From: Tepidimonas alkaliphilus | Lineage (GTDB): Bacteria > Pseudomonadota > Gammaproteobacteria > Burkholderiales > Burkholderiaceae_C | NCBI RefSeq assembly: GCF_007556595.1 | Contig: NZ_VJNB01000008.1 | Span: forward strand, 62,001 to 126,000 | Direction of reading: 5' to 3' | Length of the DNA stretch: 64,000 nt | In this document: in pieces, positions 56,042-64,000 of the stretch | Layout of the letters: each line of letters opens with the position of its first letter | Numbering within the stretch: the stretch's first letter is position 1 | Program-made: the position numbers and the translations under genes | Notes under the pieces: model-generated | The model's input: only the letters and a program-made list of their open reading frames with translations | Database searches by the model: none | Told to the model about the DNA's origin: nothing

Positions 56042-57745
56042 TCAGGCAGGGAGGGTCAAGGTTGCCGTGGCGTCCACCGAGTAGTTGCGCGACTTGACCG
56101 TGCTGACAAACACCCAGTTGGCTTGCACCTGCTGCGGCGTGAAGGTCAGCAGCAGCAAACCGCGGCGGGCGGTGTCGGCGTAGCGCAAGTCATCCACCAC
56201 GCTGAGGAAGATCTGACGCGTTTGCTCGGGCGGCAGGGCTTTCAGATACTCCTCCAGACCCGGCGAGCTGACGGCGGGCGTGGCCAACTCATGGCCGACC
56301 ACCGTGCCGTCCAGCAGCGTTAGGCGGCTGGCCCAGGCGTTGTGGGTGTCGCCGGCCAGCACCACCAGGCGCTTGCGCAGCTGCGCGGCGGTGGCCAGCA
56401 CGCGCTCGCGCTCGGCGGGGTAGCCGTCCCAGGCGTCCAGGTTGTAGCCGAGGCGCGGGTTGCGCGCCGGGTCGAGCAGCGCGCGCTGGGCGTCGGTCAG
56501 CGCGGCGGGGTTCTGGGCCGCCACCGCCTTGGCGGTCAGGTACTCCTGGATCGCCAGCTGCGCCCGCGCGAGGCCCTCGGCCGTCATGTTCTCCGGGTTC
56601 AGGTGGCGCAGCACGCTGACCGGAAACGTCATGCGCGCCATCAGCACCTGCTGGCCCAGCACCTGCCAGGTGGCGTTGGACGCGCTCATCTGGCGCTGCA
56701 GCCACTGCAGCTGCTCCGCGCCCAGCAGGGTGCGCTGCGGCGACACCAGCGCCGCCTGGGCCTGTGCCGCCGTGGCCGGGTTGAGCAGGTCGGCGAACTC
56801 GATCGGCTTGTCGCGCGCCAGCAGACGAGTTTCTAGCATGTGCAGCGCCAGCAGCCCGCCGAAGTCGAAGCTGCGGTAGATCTGGCGCAGCTCAGCGGGG
56901 TTGGGCGTGCGCACCGGCATCCATTCGTGCCACGCCTGCAGCGCCGCGGCGCGGCGGTCGGCGAAGCGGCCTTCGCGCCCCTCGGTATGGTTTTCCGCGC
57001 CGTCGCGGTAGCTGTCGTTGGCCAGCTCGTGGTCGTCCCACACCGCGATCAGCGGCATGGCGGCGTGCAGCGCCTTGCTGTCGGGGTCGCTGCGGTATTG
57101 GGCGTAGCGCTGGCGGTAGTCGTCTAGCGTGAGGCACTCGTGCGCCGGGCGCGAGACGCGGCCCAGCGCCTGCGCGTCGGCGCTGGCGTAGCCGTCGGCG
57201 CCGTATTCGTAGATGTAGTCGCCCAGGTGCACGGCATACTCGGCGCCGGCGCGCACCGCCTCGGCGTAGGCGTGGAAGTAGCCAGCCGGATAGTTGGAGC
57301 AACTGAACACCGCCAGCCGCACCTGCTGCGCCCCGGCCGCCGGCAGCGTGCGCGTGCGTCCGACCGGCGAGACGGTGGCCCCGTGGCGGAAGCGGAAGTG
57401 GTAGCTCTGCCCCGGACGCAGCCCGGTGGCATCGACCTTGACCGTGTGGCCGCGCGCGGCGGTGGCCTCGGCGCTGCCGCTGGCCACGATCTGCGCAAAG
57501 GTGGCGTCGGTGGCCACCTCCCAGGTCAGCGGCACCGGCGCGTCGCTGCCGGGGTAGCGCGCGTGCGTCCACAAAATCACCCGGTCAGCCAGCGGGTCGC
57601 CGCTGGCCACGCCGTAATCAAACAACGGCGCCGGCTCGTCGCCGCCGCCGCAGCCGCTCAGCAAGGTGGTTCCGCTCAGCGCCGCTGGCAGGGCGGCCAG
57701 ACCGACGATCACTTCGCGGCGGCGCATCGTGGTTGGGCTCGTCAT
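56042..57745 (-). CDS. phoD: PhoD-family alkaline phosphatase (Tat-exported)
   Basis: A 567-residue extracytoplasmic phosphatase/phosphodiesterase dependent on Ca/Fe. The N-terminus has a twin-arginine signal (MRRREVIVGLAAL) with a lipobox LSGC. A Fn3-like PhoD_N domain follows (DYGVASGDPLADRVILWTHA). The catalytic domain has YAVHLGDYIYEYG, PLIAVWDDHELANDSYRDGAENH, and VVLAGDTHNAW. Length and motifs agree with PhoD. The start at 57745 is fixed by GGAGGGATG upstream. It is followed by the UshA-like gene; together they form a phosphate-scavenging pair. Confidence 0.93.
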   Translation of the reverse strand: MTSPTTMRRREVIVGLAALPAALSGTTLLSGCGGGDEPAPLFDYGVASGDPLADRVILWTHARYPGSDAPVPLTWEVATDATFAQIVASGSAEATAARGHTVKVDATGLRPGQSYHFRFRHGATVSPVGRTRTLPAAGAQQVRLAVFSCSNYPAGYFHAYAEAVRAGAEYAVHLGDYIYEYGADGYASADAQALGRVSRPAHECLTLDDYRQRYAQYRSDPDSKALHAAMPLIAVWDDHELANDSYRDGAENHTEGREGRFADRRAAALQAWHEWMPVRTPNPAELRQIYRSFDFGGLLALHMLETRLLARDKPIEFADLLNPATAAQAQAALVSPQRTLLGAEQLQWLQRQMSASNATWQVLGQQVLMARMTFPVSVLRHLNPENMTAEGLARAQLAIQEYLTAKAVAAQNPAALTDAQRALLDPARNPRLGYNLDAWDGYPAERERVLATAAQLRKRLVVLAGDTHNAWASRLTLLDGTVVGHELATPAVSSPGLEEYLKALPPEQTRQIFLSVVDDLRYADTARRGLLLLTFTPQQVQANWVFVSTVKSRNYSVDATATLTLPA

Positions 57746-57808
57746 CGTTGAACATCCCTCCGCATCCAAAATGGCGCTGCAAGCGAATGCGCTGCAGCGT
57801 GCGGGGGG

Positions 57809-58552
57809 TTATCGCGCCCCTGCGTGACAGTCCGGTGAATCGGGTTGAAACAAGGCGCGGGGCTGCTGTCCAATAGGCGACAGCGCAGGCAGGCTTGCCC
57901 AGCGGCAGGGCTGACCGCTTGCCGGGTGCGTCAGCGCCAGCTCCGCCGCGTGCAGCAGCAGGCGCGGGGCGGCGCGGCGGGCGGGGCCGTCGGCGTAGAG
58001 CGGGTCGCCGAGGATCGGGTGACCCAGCGCCGCCAGGTGCACGCGCAGCTGGTGCGAGCGACCGGTGAGCGGGCGCAGCTCGAGCCGCGTGGCCCAGAGC
58101 CCGCCCCAGCGCTCGAGGCTCAGGATGCGCCAGCGCGTGTGGCTCGGCTTGCCGTGGCGGAAATCGACCTTGCTGCGCGGACGGCGCGGCCAATCGACGA
58201 TGAGCGGCAGGCGCACGTCGCCCCAGCCGTCGGGCGCCTCGGGTGCCAGCGGCACGCCGGCCACCACCGCCACGTAGGTTTTGTGCACGCGGCGCTCGGC
58301 GAACGCCAGCGACAGCGCGCGCTGCGCCGCCGCGCCGCGCGCCAGCACCATCAGGCCGGAGGTGTCCATGTCCAGCCGGTGCACGATCATGGCGTCCGGC
58401 GCGTGGCGCCGCACGCGCGCGGCGACGCAGTCGGCCTTGTCGGCGCCGCGGCCCGGCACGGCCAGCAGGCCGGCGGGCTTGTCCACCACGATCAGCGCAT
58501 CGTCCAGGTGCAGGACGGGGATGCCGTCCCACACCCCCAGCGGCGGCGTCAC
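57809..58552 (-). CDS. RluA-family pseudouridine synthase
   Basis: A 247-residue enzyme isomerising uridines in rRNA or tRNA. The catalytic Asp is in MIVHRLDMDTSGLMVLA. Further features are HLDDALIVVDKPAGLLAVPG, RVHKTYVAVVAG, the RSHQLRVHLAALGHPILGDPLY motif, and LLLHAAELALTHP. It has no S4 domain, so it resembles the RluA (23S U746/tRNA U32) rather than the RluC/D subgroup. The GTG start lies in a GTGA overlap with the recJ stop, indicating coupling. Its last 18 codon bases include a Pho-box-like sequence for the phoD gene downstream. Confidence 0.92.
   Translation of the reverse strand: MTPPLGVWDGIPVLHLDDALIVVDKPAGLLAVPGRGADKADCVAARVRRHAPDAMIVHRLDMDTSGLMVLARGAAAQRALSLAFAERRVHKTYVAVVAGVPLAPEAPDGWGDVRLPLIVDWPRRPRSKVDFRHGKPSHTRWRILSLERWGGLWATRLELRPLTGRSHQLRVHLAALGHPILGDPLYADGPARRAAPRLLLHAAELALTHPASGQPCRWASLPALSPIGQQPRALFQPDSPDCHAGAR
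57824..57841 (-). promoter_or_regulatory. Pho-box-like element upstream of phoD
   Basis: Minus-strand GATTCAC-N4-CTGTCAC has the 7-4-7 PhoB spacing; the second repeat matches six of seven. It is about 79 bp before the phoD ATG, inside the 3-prime end of the rluA-like gene, which weakens the case. Confidence 0.38.
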
Positions 58553-60294
58553 GTCTGCGCGCCCTCGACGATCAGGCGCAGGCGCCGCTGGCCCTGCCAG
58601 TCGTCGGCCTCCAGCCGGTACGCGAGCTGTACCCGCGCCGGCAGCGCCTCGGTGTGGCCAAACCAGATGCCCTCCAGTGGCTGGCCCTGCACGCGCAGGC
58701 GCAGCGCCAGGTGCCGCTCGCCGACCAGACGCTGGCCCAGCACTTCCACTTCGTCGCTGAACACCGGCGCGGCAAAACCCTGGCCCCAGACCTGGGCGTC
58801 GAGCAGCTCGGCGGTGTCGGGGTGCAAGCGCTCGGGCTCCAGCGCGCCGTCGGTCGGCAGCCGCCGCTGCAGCGTCGCCTCGTCGAGCCACTCCGCGGCC
58901 ACCGCCTGCAGCGCGGCGTCGAACGCCGGCCAGGCGTCGGGGCCGACGGTGCAGCCGGCGGCCATCGCATGCCCGCCGAAGCGCAGCAGCAGCCCGGGGT
59001 GGCGCTTGGCGATGGCATCCAGCGCATCCCGCAGGTGAAAGCCGGCGATCGAGCGCCCAGAGCCTTTCAGGCACGGTGTGCCATCGTCCAGCCGCGCCGG
59101 GGCGAACACGAACACCGGGCGGTGCAGCCGGTCCTTCAGCCGGGCCGCCACGATGCCGACCACCCCTTCGTGGAACGAGGGGTCGAACAGCGTGACCGCC
59201 GGCGCGCCCGCTGCGGCGTCCGCCAGCGCCCGCTCGGCCAGTTGCGCCAGCGCCTGCTCGCGCATCGCCGCCTCGACGCTGCGGCGCTCGCGGTTGAGGG
59301 CGTCGAGCTGGCGCGCCAGCGCCTCGGCCTGCGCGGCGTCGTCGGTGATCAGGCATTCAATGCCCAGCGCCATGTTGTGCAGCCGACCGGCGGCGTTGAG
59401 CCGTGGCGCCACCGCAAAGCCGAGGTCGAAGGTGCTGGCGCGCGCGGCGCGGCGGCCGCTTGCGGCCAGCAGCGCCGCCAGGCCCGGCGGCATCGCGCCG
59501 GCGCGGATGCGCTTGAGACCCTGCGCCACCAGGCGGCGGTTGTGCGCGTCCAGCCGCACCACGTCGGCCACGGTGCCCAGCGCCACCAGCGGCAGCAGCC
59601 CGTCCAGCCGCGGCTGGTCGTGCGGGCCAAAGACCCCGCGGCGGCGCAGCTCGGCGCGCAGCGCCAGCAGCACGTAGAACATCACGCCGACGCCGGCCAG
59701 GGCCTTGGACGGAAACGGACAGCCTGGCTGATTGGGGTTGACGATCACGCAGTCGGCGGGCAGGCGCGGCTGGCCGTCTTGCACCAGCGGTAGGTGGTGG
59801 TCGGTGACCAGCACCTGCAGCCCCAGCGCCCGCGCGTGCGCCACGCCGTCGAGGCTGGCGATGCCGTTGTCCACCGTCACAAGTATGTTGGCGCCAAGCG
59901 CGCGCACGCGCTCGGCCAGCGCGGGCGTCAGGCCGTAGCCGTCGCGCACGCGGTCCGGCACCAGGTGGCGCACCCGGTCCCAGCCGAGCGCCGCGCCCAG
60001 CAGGCGCAGCCCCCGTACCGCCACCGCGCAGGCAGTGGCGCCGTCGCAGTCGTAGTCGGCGACGATGCCCACCGTCAACCCCTGCTGCAGCGCGTCGGCC
60101 AGCAGCTGCGCTGCCTCGCGCGCGCCGAGCATTTGATCGGGCGGCGGCAGGTTCGCCAGCGCGTCGTCCAGCTCCTGCGGGTCCGCCACGCCGCGCGCGG
60201 CGAACAGCCGCGCCAGCAGCGCGTCGCAGCCGGCCTGCTGCAACGCCCAGGCGGTGCGCGGCGGCACCGGACGAGGTTGCAGCGTCAGCGTCAT
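58549..60294 (-). CDS. recJ: Single-stranded-DNA-specific 5'-3' exonuclease RecJ
   Basis: A 581-residue DHH-superfamily nuclease used in recombination and mismatch repair. The motifs are in order: GIVADYDCDGATA, ILVTVDNGI, LVTDHHLPL, then DHHA1 with LRFGGHAMAAGCTV, and the C-terminal oligonucleotide-binding region (LALRLRVQGQPLEGIWFG). Length is typical. The start MTLTLQPRPVPP overlaps the stop of the upstream gene (ATGA), and the stop overlaps the RluA-type start. Confidence 0.96.
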   Translation of the reverse strand: MTLTLQPRPVPPRTAWALQQAGCDALLARLFAARGVADPQELDDALANLPPPDQMLGAREAAQLLADALQQGLTVGIVADYDCDGATACAVAVRGLRLLGAALGWDRVRHLVPDRVRDGYGLTPALAERVRALGANILVTVDNGIASLDGVAHARALGLQVLVTDHHLPLVQDGQPRLPADCVIVNPNQPGCPFPSKALAGVGVMFYVLLALRAELRRRGVFGPHDQPRLDGLLPLVALGTVADVVRLDAHNRRLVAQGLKRIRAGAMPPGLAALLAASGRRAARASTFDLGFAVAPRLNAAGRLHNMALGIECLITDDAAQAEALARQLDALNRERRSVEAAMREQALAQLAERALADAAAGAPAVTLFDPSFHEGVVGIVAARLKDRLHRPVFVFAPARLDDGTPCLKGSGRSIAGFHLRDALDAIAKRHPGLLLRFGGHAMAAGCTVGPDAWPAFDAALQAVAAEWLDEATLQRRLPTDGALEPERLHPDTAELLDAQVWGQGFAAPVFSDEVEVLGQRLVGERHLALRLRVQGQPLEGIWFGHTEALPARVQLAYRLEADDWQGQRRLRLIVEGAQT

Positions 60295-61256
60295 AGGCCA
60301 ATCCACCACGGCTCGACGACCGGGACTGCCGCCGCGCGACGCTGCCACGGCCACCACCTGCGCCGCGGCGGGGCGGGCGGCGTAGAGGGATCCACGCACC
60401 AGGTGCGCCAGCCGCGCTCGCCGCACAGCGTCAGCCAGCGCGGCTGGCCGTCCTGCTGCGCGGCCTGCAGCGCCGGGGCCAGCAGGTCGGCGTCCAGCCG
60501 CTGCCAGGTCCGCCGCCAGGCGTCAACATCGCGGCGCATGGCGCTGGCAGTAAGGTCATCGCGCAGCGCCACCGTCGCCTCGCCGTAGGCCGGCCCGGCG
60601 GTGCAACAGCCCGCGCCGTCGATCCACAGACCGTTGACCACCGGTTGGCCATGCTCGGCGCGCGCTCGGTTGACCGGATGGTCGCGCCACAGCATGATGG
60701 CCTCTTCCAGCCATCGACGCAGCGCAGGAGCTTGGGGCGAGGCGCCTCCGCCCAGCCAGGCGGGATCCAGCCGCCGATGCGCCACGCGGTGCAGGCTGGG
60801 GCCGCGCCAGCCCTGCAGCAGCGGGCTGCACGCCAGCCAACGGTCCGGGCGGTCGGTTTCGGTCAGCGTCAGGCCGTCCTCAGCGGCCCAAGGCGTCCAC
60901 GCCGCGCGCAGCGCACGGCTCTCCTCCCAGGTCAGCCCCAGCATCTCCGGCGGGCGCAAAACCATGTGGTCAAGGCTAATCTCCCAATGGCACGGCAGCA
61001 GCCAAGCGCAGGGTTGGGGCTGCCCGTGCTGCCAGCTTGCCCAGGGCAGCGCCCCGTCCTCGTCAGGCCAGCCGAGTTGCCGGGCCAGCGCCCGCTCATG
61101 CGGCAACGACAGTGTCTCGGGGCCGTCGTTGACCTGCGCCGTGCAGCGGCCCTGGGCCAGCCAACGTTGCAGGGCTGGCAGCGACAGCTTGGGGAGTTCG
61201 GCCTGAAACGCCAGGTCATCGACGCTGGCCCAGGCGACGATCCAATGGCGAACCAT
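60291..61256 (-). CDS. Conserved protein upstream of recJ (phosphoglycerate mutase-named family)
   Basis: A 321-residue soluble protein without a domain I can assign with confidence. It has a conserved-looking N-terminus (VRHWIVAWASVDD), a PCHWEISLDHMVLRPPEMLGLTWEESRALR block, GLTLTETDRPDRWLACSPLL, WLEEAIMLWRDHPVNRARAEHGQPVVNGLWIDGAG, and a Trp/Arg-rich tail. In Burkholderiales, proteins in this position are often labelled 2,3-bisphosphoglycerate-independent phosphoglycerate mutase; the WIDGAG segment may be the reason, but no metal-site motif is evident. The second ATG (61254-61256) is chosen because GAGG lies 7 bp before it and only 1 bp before the first. Confidence 0.7.
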   Translation of the reverse strand: MVRHWIVAWASVDDLAFQAELPKLSLPALQRWLAQGRCTAQVNDGPETLSLPHERALARQLGWPDEDGALPWASWQHGQPQPCAWLLPCHWEISLDHMVLRPPEMLGLTWEESRALRAAWTPWAAEDGLTLTETDRPDRWLACSPLLQGWRGPSLHRVAHRRLDPAWLGGGASPQAPALRRWLEEAIMLWRDHPVNRARAEHGQPVVNGLWIDGAGCCTAGPAYGEATVALRDDLTASAMRRDVDAWRRTWQRLDADLLAPALQAAQQDGQPRWLTLCGERGWRTWCVDPSTPPAPPRRRWWPWQRRAAAVPVVEPWWIGL

Positions 61257-61368
61257 GGGCATACCTCGATTGTCCTTGATCCACGCGCGATGACCGTGCC
61301 GACCGCCGGGCTGTAACGGCCAAGCGGTTACGATCGCGTTCTTGTTGGTTGATGACCCTCAATGGCCG

Positions 61369-62629
61369 ATGCCGCTACCGTATGAACTTGTGATCGGCTG
61401 GCGCTACACGCGCGCCGGGCGCGCCGCGCGCCGCAATGGTTTTATCTCGTTCATCAGCGCGGTGTCGATGCTGGGCATCGCGCTGGGGGTGGCGGCGCTG
61501 ATCATCGTGCTGTCGGTGATGAATGGCTTTCAGAAAGAGGTGCGCGACCGCATGCTGGGGGTGCTGTCGCACGTGGAGGTGCTGTCGGCCGACGGCGCCG
61601 CGCTGCCGGACTGGGCCGCGGCGGCTGCCGCGGTGCAGCGCCACCCTCGCGTGCGGGCGGTGGCGCCGTTCATCGCCGAGCAGGGTCTGCTGGCGCGCGG
61701 GCAGGACATGAAAGGCGTGCTGGTGCGCGGCATCGACCCGGCGCTGGAGCAGGGCGTGACGGCGCTGGGGGCCGACCTGGCCGGCGACGCGCTGGCGCGA
61801 CTGCAGCCCGGCGCCTTCGGCGTGGTGCTGGGCGCGGCGTTGGCCCGCCAGCTCGGCGTCGTGGCGGGCGACGCGGTGACGCTGATCGTGCCGGGCGGGC
61901 AAGTCACGCCGGCCGGCGTTGCGCCGCGCTTGCGCCAGCTGACCGTCGTCGGGCTGTTCGACTCCGGCCATTATGAATACGACGCCACGCTGGCGCTGGT
62001 GCATCTGCAGGACGCCGAGCGGCTGTTTCGCGTTGAGGGGCCTACAGGGCTGCGCGTGCGGCTGGACGACCTGCATGCTGCGCGCGCGGCGGCGGTGGAG
62101 CTGGAGGCGGCGCTGGCCGCCGCGGGGCAGGGCGGCGTGGTGGTGCGCGACTGGACGCGCGCCAACCGCACGTGGTTCGCCGCCGTGCAGCTGGAAAAGC
62201 GCATGATGTTCATCATCCTGACGCTGATCGTGGCGGTGGCGGCGTTCAACCTCGTCTCGACGCTGGTGATGACCGTCACCGACAAGCGCGCCGACATCGC
62301 CATCCTGCGCACGCTGGGGGCCAGCCCCGGCAGCGTGATGGCGATCTTCGTCGTGCAGGGAGCGGTGGTCGGCGTCGTCGGCACGCTGGCCGGGCTGGCG
62401 CTGGGGCTGGCGGTGGCGCTGCACATCGACACACTGGTGCCGGCGCTGGAGCGGCTGCTCGGTGTGGCGTTCCTGCCGCAGGACATCTACCTGATCAGCC
62501 GCATGCCCAGCGACCCGCAGGCCGGCGACATCGTGCCGATCACGCTGATCGCGCTGCTGCTCGCGTTGGCGGCCACCCTCTACCCGAGTTGGCGCGCCAG
62601 CCGCGTGCGTCCGGCGGAGGCATTGCGCC

Positions 62630-62637
<8 letters not shown>
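61369..62637 (+). CDS. lolC: Lipoprotein-releasing ABC transporter permease (LolC/LolE)
   Basis: A 422-residue MacB/FtsX-type permease that extracts lipoproteins from the inner membrane for LolA. The first helix ([29 protein letters not shown]) precedes a large periplasmic domain (about residues 50-270), then three helices with [42 protein letters not shown]. One permease gene with one ATPase suggests a LolF-type homodimer or a second permease elsewhere. The start [15 protein letters not shown] at 61369 is the family one. Overlaps lolD by 8 bp. Confidence 0.95.
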
Positions 62638-63313
<676 letters not shown>

Positions 63314-63372
63314 ATTTTGTCAATGGCGTCGATCGTGGGGTTTTGATCCTGATCAGGGTTTACACTGATCAA

Positions 63373-63394
63373 TATATTCGCAAATGCTCATATA
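63373..63394 (+). promoter_or_regulatory. 22-bp inverted repeat, candidate SoxR operator
   Basis: TATATTCGCA and TGCTCATATA arms form a dyad with eight of eleven pairs matching (TATAT and GCA fully paired), just before the soxR GTG. ArsR-type SoxR repressors bind such AT-rich inverted repeats and are released by sulfur compounds. A TATAGT (63391-63396) sits in its right arm as a possible -10. CCTGATCAGG, a 10-bp palindrome, lies upstream at 63348-63357. Confidence 0.6.
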
Positions 63395-63403
63395 GTTCGG
63401 GTC

Positions 63404-63796
63404 GTGAGTTCGTTGTCCGCCAGCGCGCCATCGCACGACCTGCAGCCGGTTTTTGAGTCGGTGGGGCGTGTCTTCAGCGTGCTGGGAGAGCCGGCGCGGC
63501 TGCGCATCTTGCACGCGTTATGCCAGCAGGAGCGCTGCGTCAACGACATCATGCAGGCCACCGGGCTGACGCAGGCCAATGTGTCGCGTCACTTGGGGCG
63601 GCTGTATCAAGCAGGCCTGCTGGTGCGGCGGCGCGAAGGGTCGCAAGTGTTCTACCGGGTGGCGGACTCCGCGCCGCTGGATTTGTGCCGCGTCATCGCC
63701 GAGCAGGTGCAGGCGCGCCAGGCCGGGGCGCAGCGTGACGGCGATCGGTTTGCTTCGGTCTTTCCTCTCGATACAAAGGAACAAGCCAGTGTCTGA
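63404..63796 (+). CDS. soxR: ArsR-family repressor SoxR of the sulfur-oxidation locus
   Basis: A 130-residue winged-helix regulator. HTH: FSVLGEPARLRILHALCQQERCVNDIMQATGLTQANVSRHLGRLYQAGLLVRRREGSQVFYRVAD. Two Cys (LCQQERC) lie in the position used by sulfur-sensing ArsR proteins such as SoxR/SqrR-type; a third is in LDLCRV. It lies directly before soxC with an 8-bp overlap, so it is autoregulated with the sox genes. GTG start at 63404; a possible -10 only 7 bp before it would make the transcript almost leaderless. Not the redox SoxR of enteric bacteria. Confidence 0.88.
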   Translation: MSSLSASAPSHDLQPVFESVGRVFSVLGEPARLRILHALCQQERCVNDIMQATGLTQANVSRHLGRLYQAGLLVRRREGSQVFYRVADSAPLDLCRVIAEQVQARQAGAQRDGDRFASVFPLDTKEQASV

Positions 63797-64000
63797 CAAT
63801 CTCCGCGATGTGATCGGCCGGGTGGTGCCAGCCCCGGAGAACCACCTCAGCCCCGAGCTGTTGGAAAAAGCGCGCAAGGCGCGCCGCAGCTTCATGGCCA
63901 AGGCCTTGGCCATGGGCGCCGGCGCGGCCTCCACGGCGATCGCCGGCAAGGCCATGGCATCGCCGGAAGGCGACGACGCCATTCTCAAGCTGCCCGAGCA
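63789..64000 (+). CDS. soxC: Sulfane dehydrogenase subunit SoxC, N-terminal fragment
   Basis: The first 70 residues of SoxC, the molybdopterin subunit of the SoxCD sulfane dehydrogenase in periplasmic thiosulfate oxidation. It starts at GTG 63789 behind AAAGGAAC, 8 bp inside soxR. The fragment has a VVPAPENHLSPELLEKARKARRSFMAKALAMG twin-arginine leader (RRSFMAK) and an Ala cleavage region (GKAMAS), then DDAILKLPE as in SoxC. The catalytic domain lies beyond the edge. Presence of soxC implies the complete Sox pathway without globule accumulation. Confidence 0.85.
   Translation, partial: MSDNLRDVIGRVVPAPENHLSPELLEKARKARRSFMAKALAMGAGAASTAIAGKAMASPEGDDAILKLPE

Overview
The window is chromosomal DNA of a high-GC betaproteobacterium. 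The gene content (BioC-like methyltransferase and DUF2244 ahead of a caa3/aa3-type cytochrome oxidase operon, DUF2069, DUF1841, DUF2909 and DUF2970 proteins, LemA, SoxR/SoxC, and the recJ-rluA and lolC-lolD sets) fits Burkholderiales, probably a Comamonadaceae or Tepidimonas-like sulfur oxidiser. The genus is inference. Both edges cut genes: thyA on the left and soxC on the right. Coding density is high, with many 4-base start/stop overlaps (ATGA, GTGA, TTGA). I see no transposase, integrase, prophage or CRISPR array.

Regions. 1-9.1 kb: thyA fragment, an FAD-linked oxidase with DUF2069, a YihY membrane protein, a large ammonium transporter-PAS-GGDEF-EAL fusion with a sigma-54 promoter and NtrC-like sites, an alpha/beta hydrolase, and a Cys/Met-metabolism PLP-family protein that has lost its catalytic lysine. 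9.2-19.5 kb: CBS protein, Na/Pi symporter, aroC, MFS transporter, NnrU protein, katG with an OxyR-like element, an orphan LytS-type kinase, and glyA-nrdR behind a ZTP riboswitch. 19.7-24 kb: lytic transglycosylase, a 550-bp AT-rich intergenic region, DUF1841, trmL, comF, BioC-like methyltransferase. 23.8-34 kb: the respiratory cluster DUF2244-coxB-coxA-small ORF-ctaG-DUF2970-coxC, followed by SURF1, a Sco-like protein, ctaA, ctaB and sco, with FNR-type boxes at its head. 34-41.3 kb: a PhnD-like binding protein coupled to a frameshifted GGDEF/EAL protein, a ferredoxin reductase, an epimerase, a Na/Ca antiporter and LemA.

41.4-51.8 kb: tRNA-Leu(CAA), cysM, tusA, valS, yaaA, a 2OG-Fe(II) oxygenase, queF, a PAS-LuxR regulator divergent from a two-subunit CoA transferase, and a patatin. 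51.8-57.8 kb: a minus-strand set of PAP2 phosphatase, family 39 glycosyltransferase, UshA-like nucleotidase and PhoD-like phosphatase, with two Pho-box-like elements. 57.8-64 kb: rluA-type synthase, recJ and its upstream partner, lolC-lolD, and the beginning of a sox locus (soxR, soxC) behind a 22-bp inverted repeat.

The main themes are aerobic respiration with complete oxidase assembly (heme A synthesis, Cu insertion), sulfur metabolism (sox, cysM, tusA), nitrogen- and c-di-GMP-linked signalling, and phosphate scavenging. The least conventional items are the transporter/c-di-GMP fusion with its nitrogen-type promoter, the lysine-less PLP-fold protein, and the frameshift lying exactly in a GGDEF motif.
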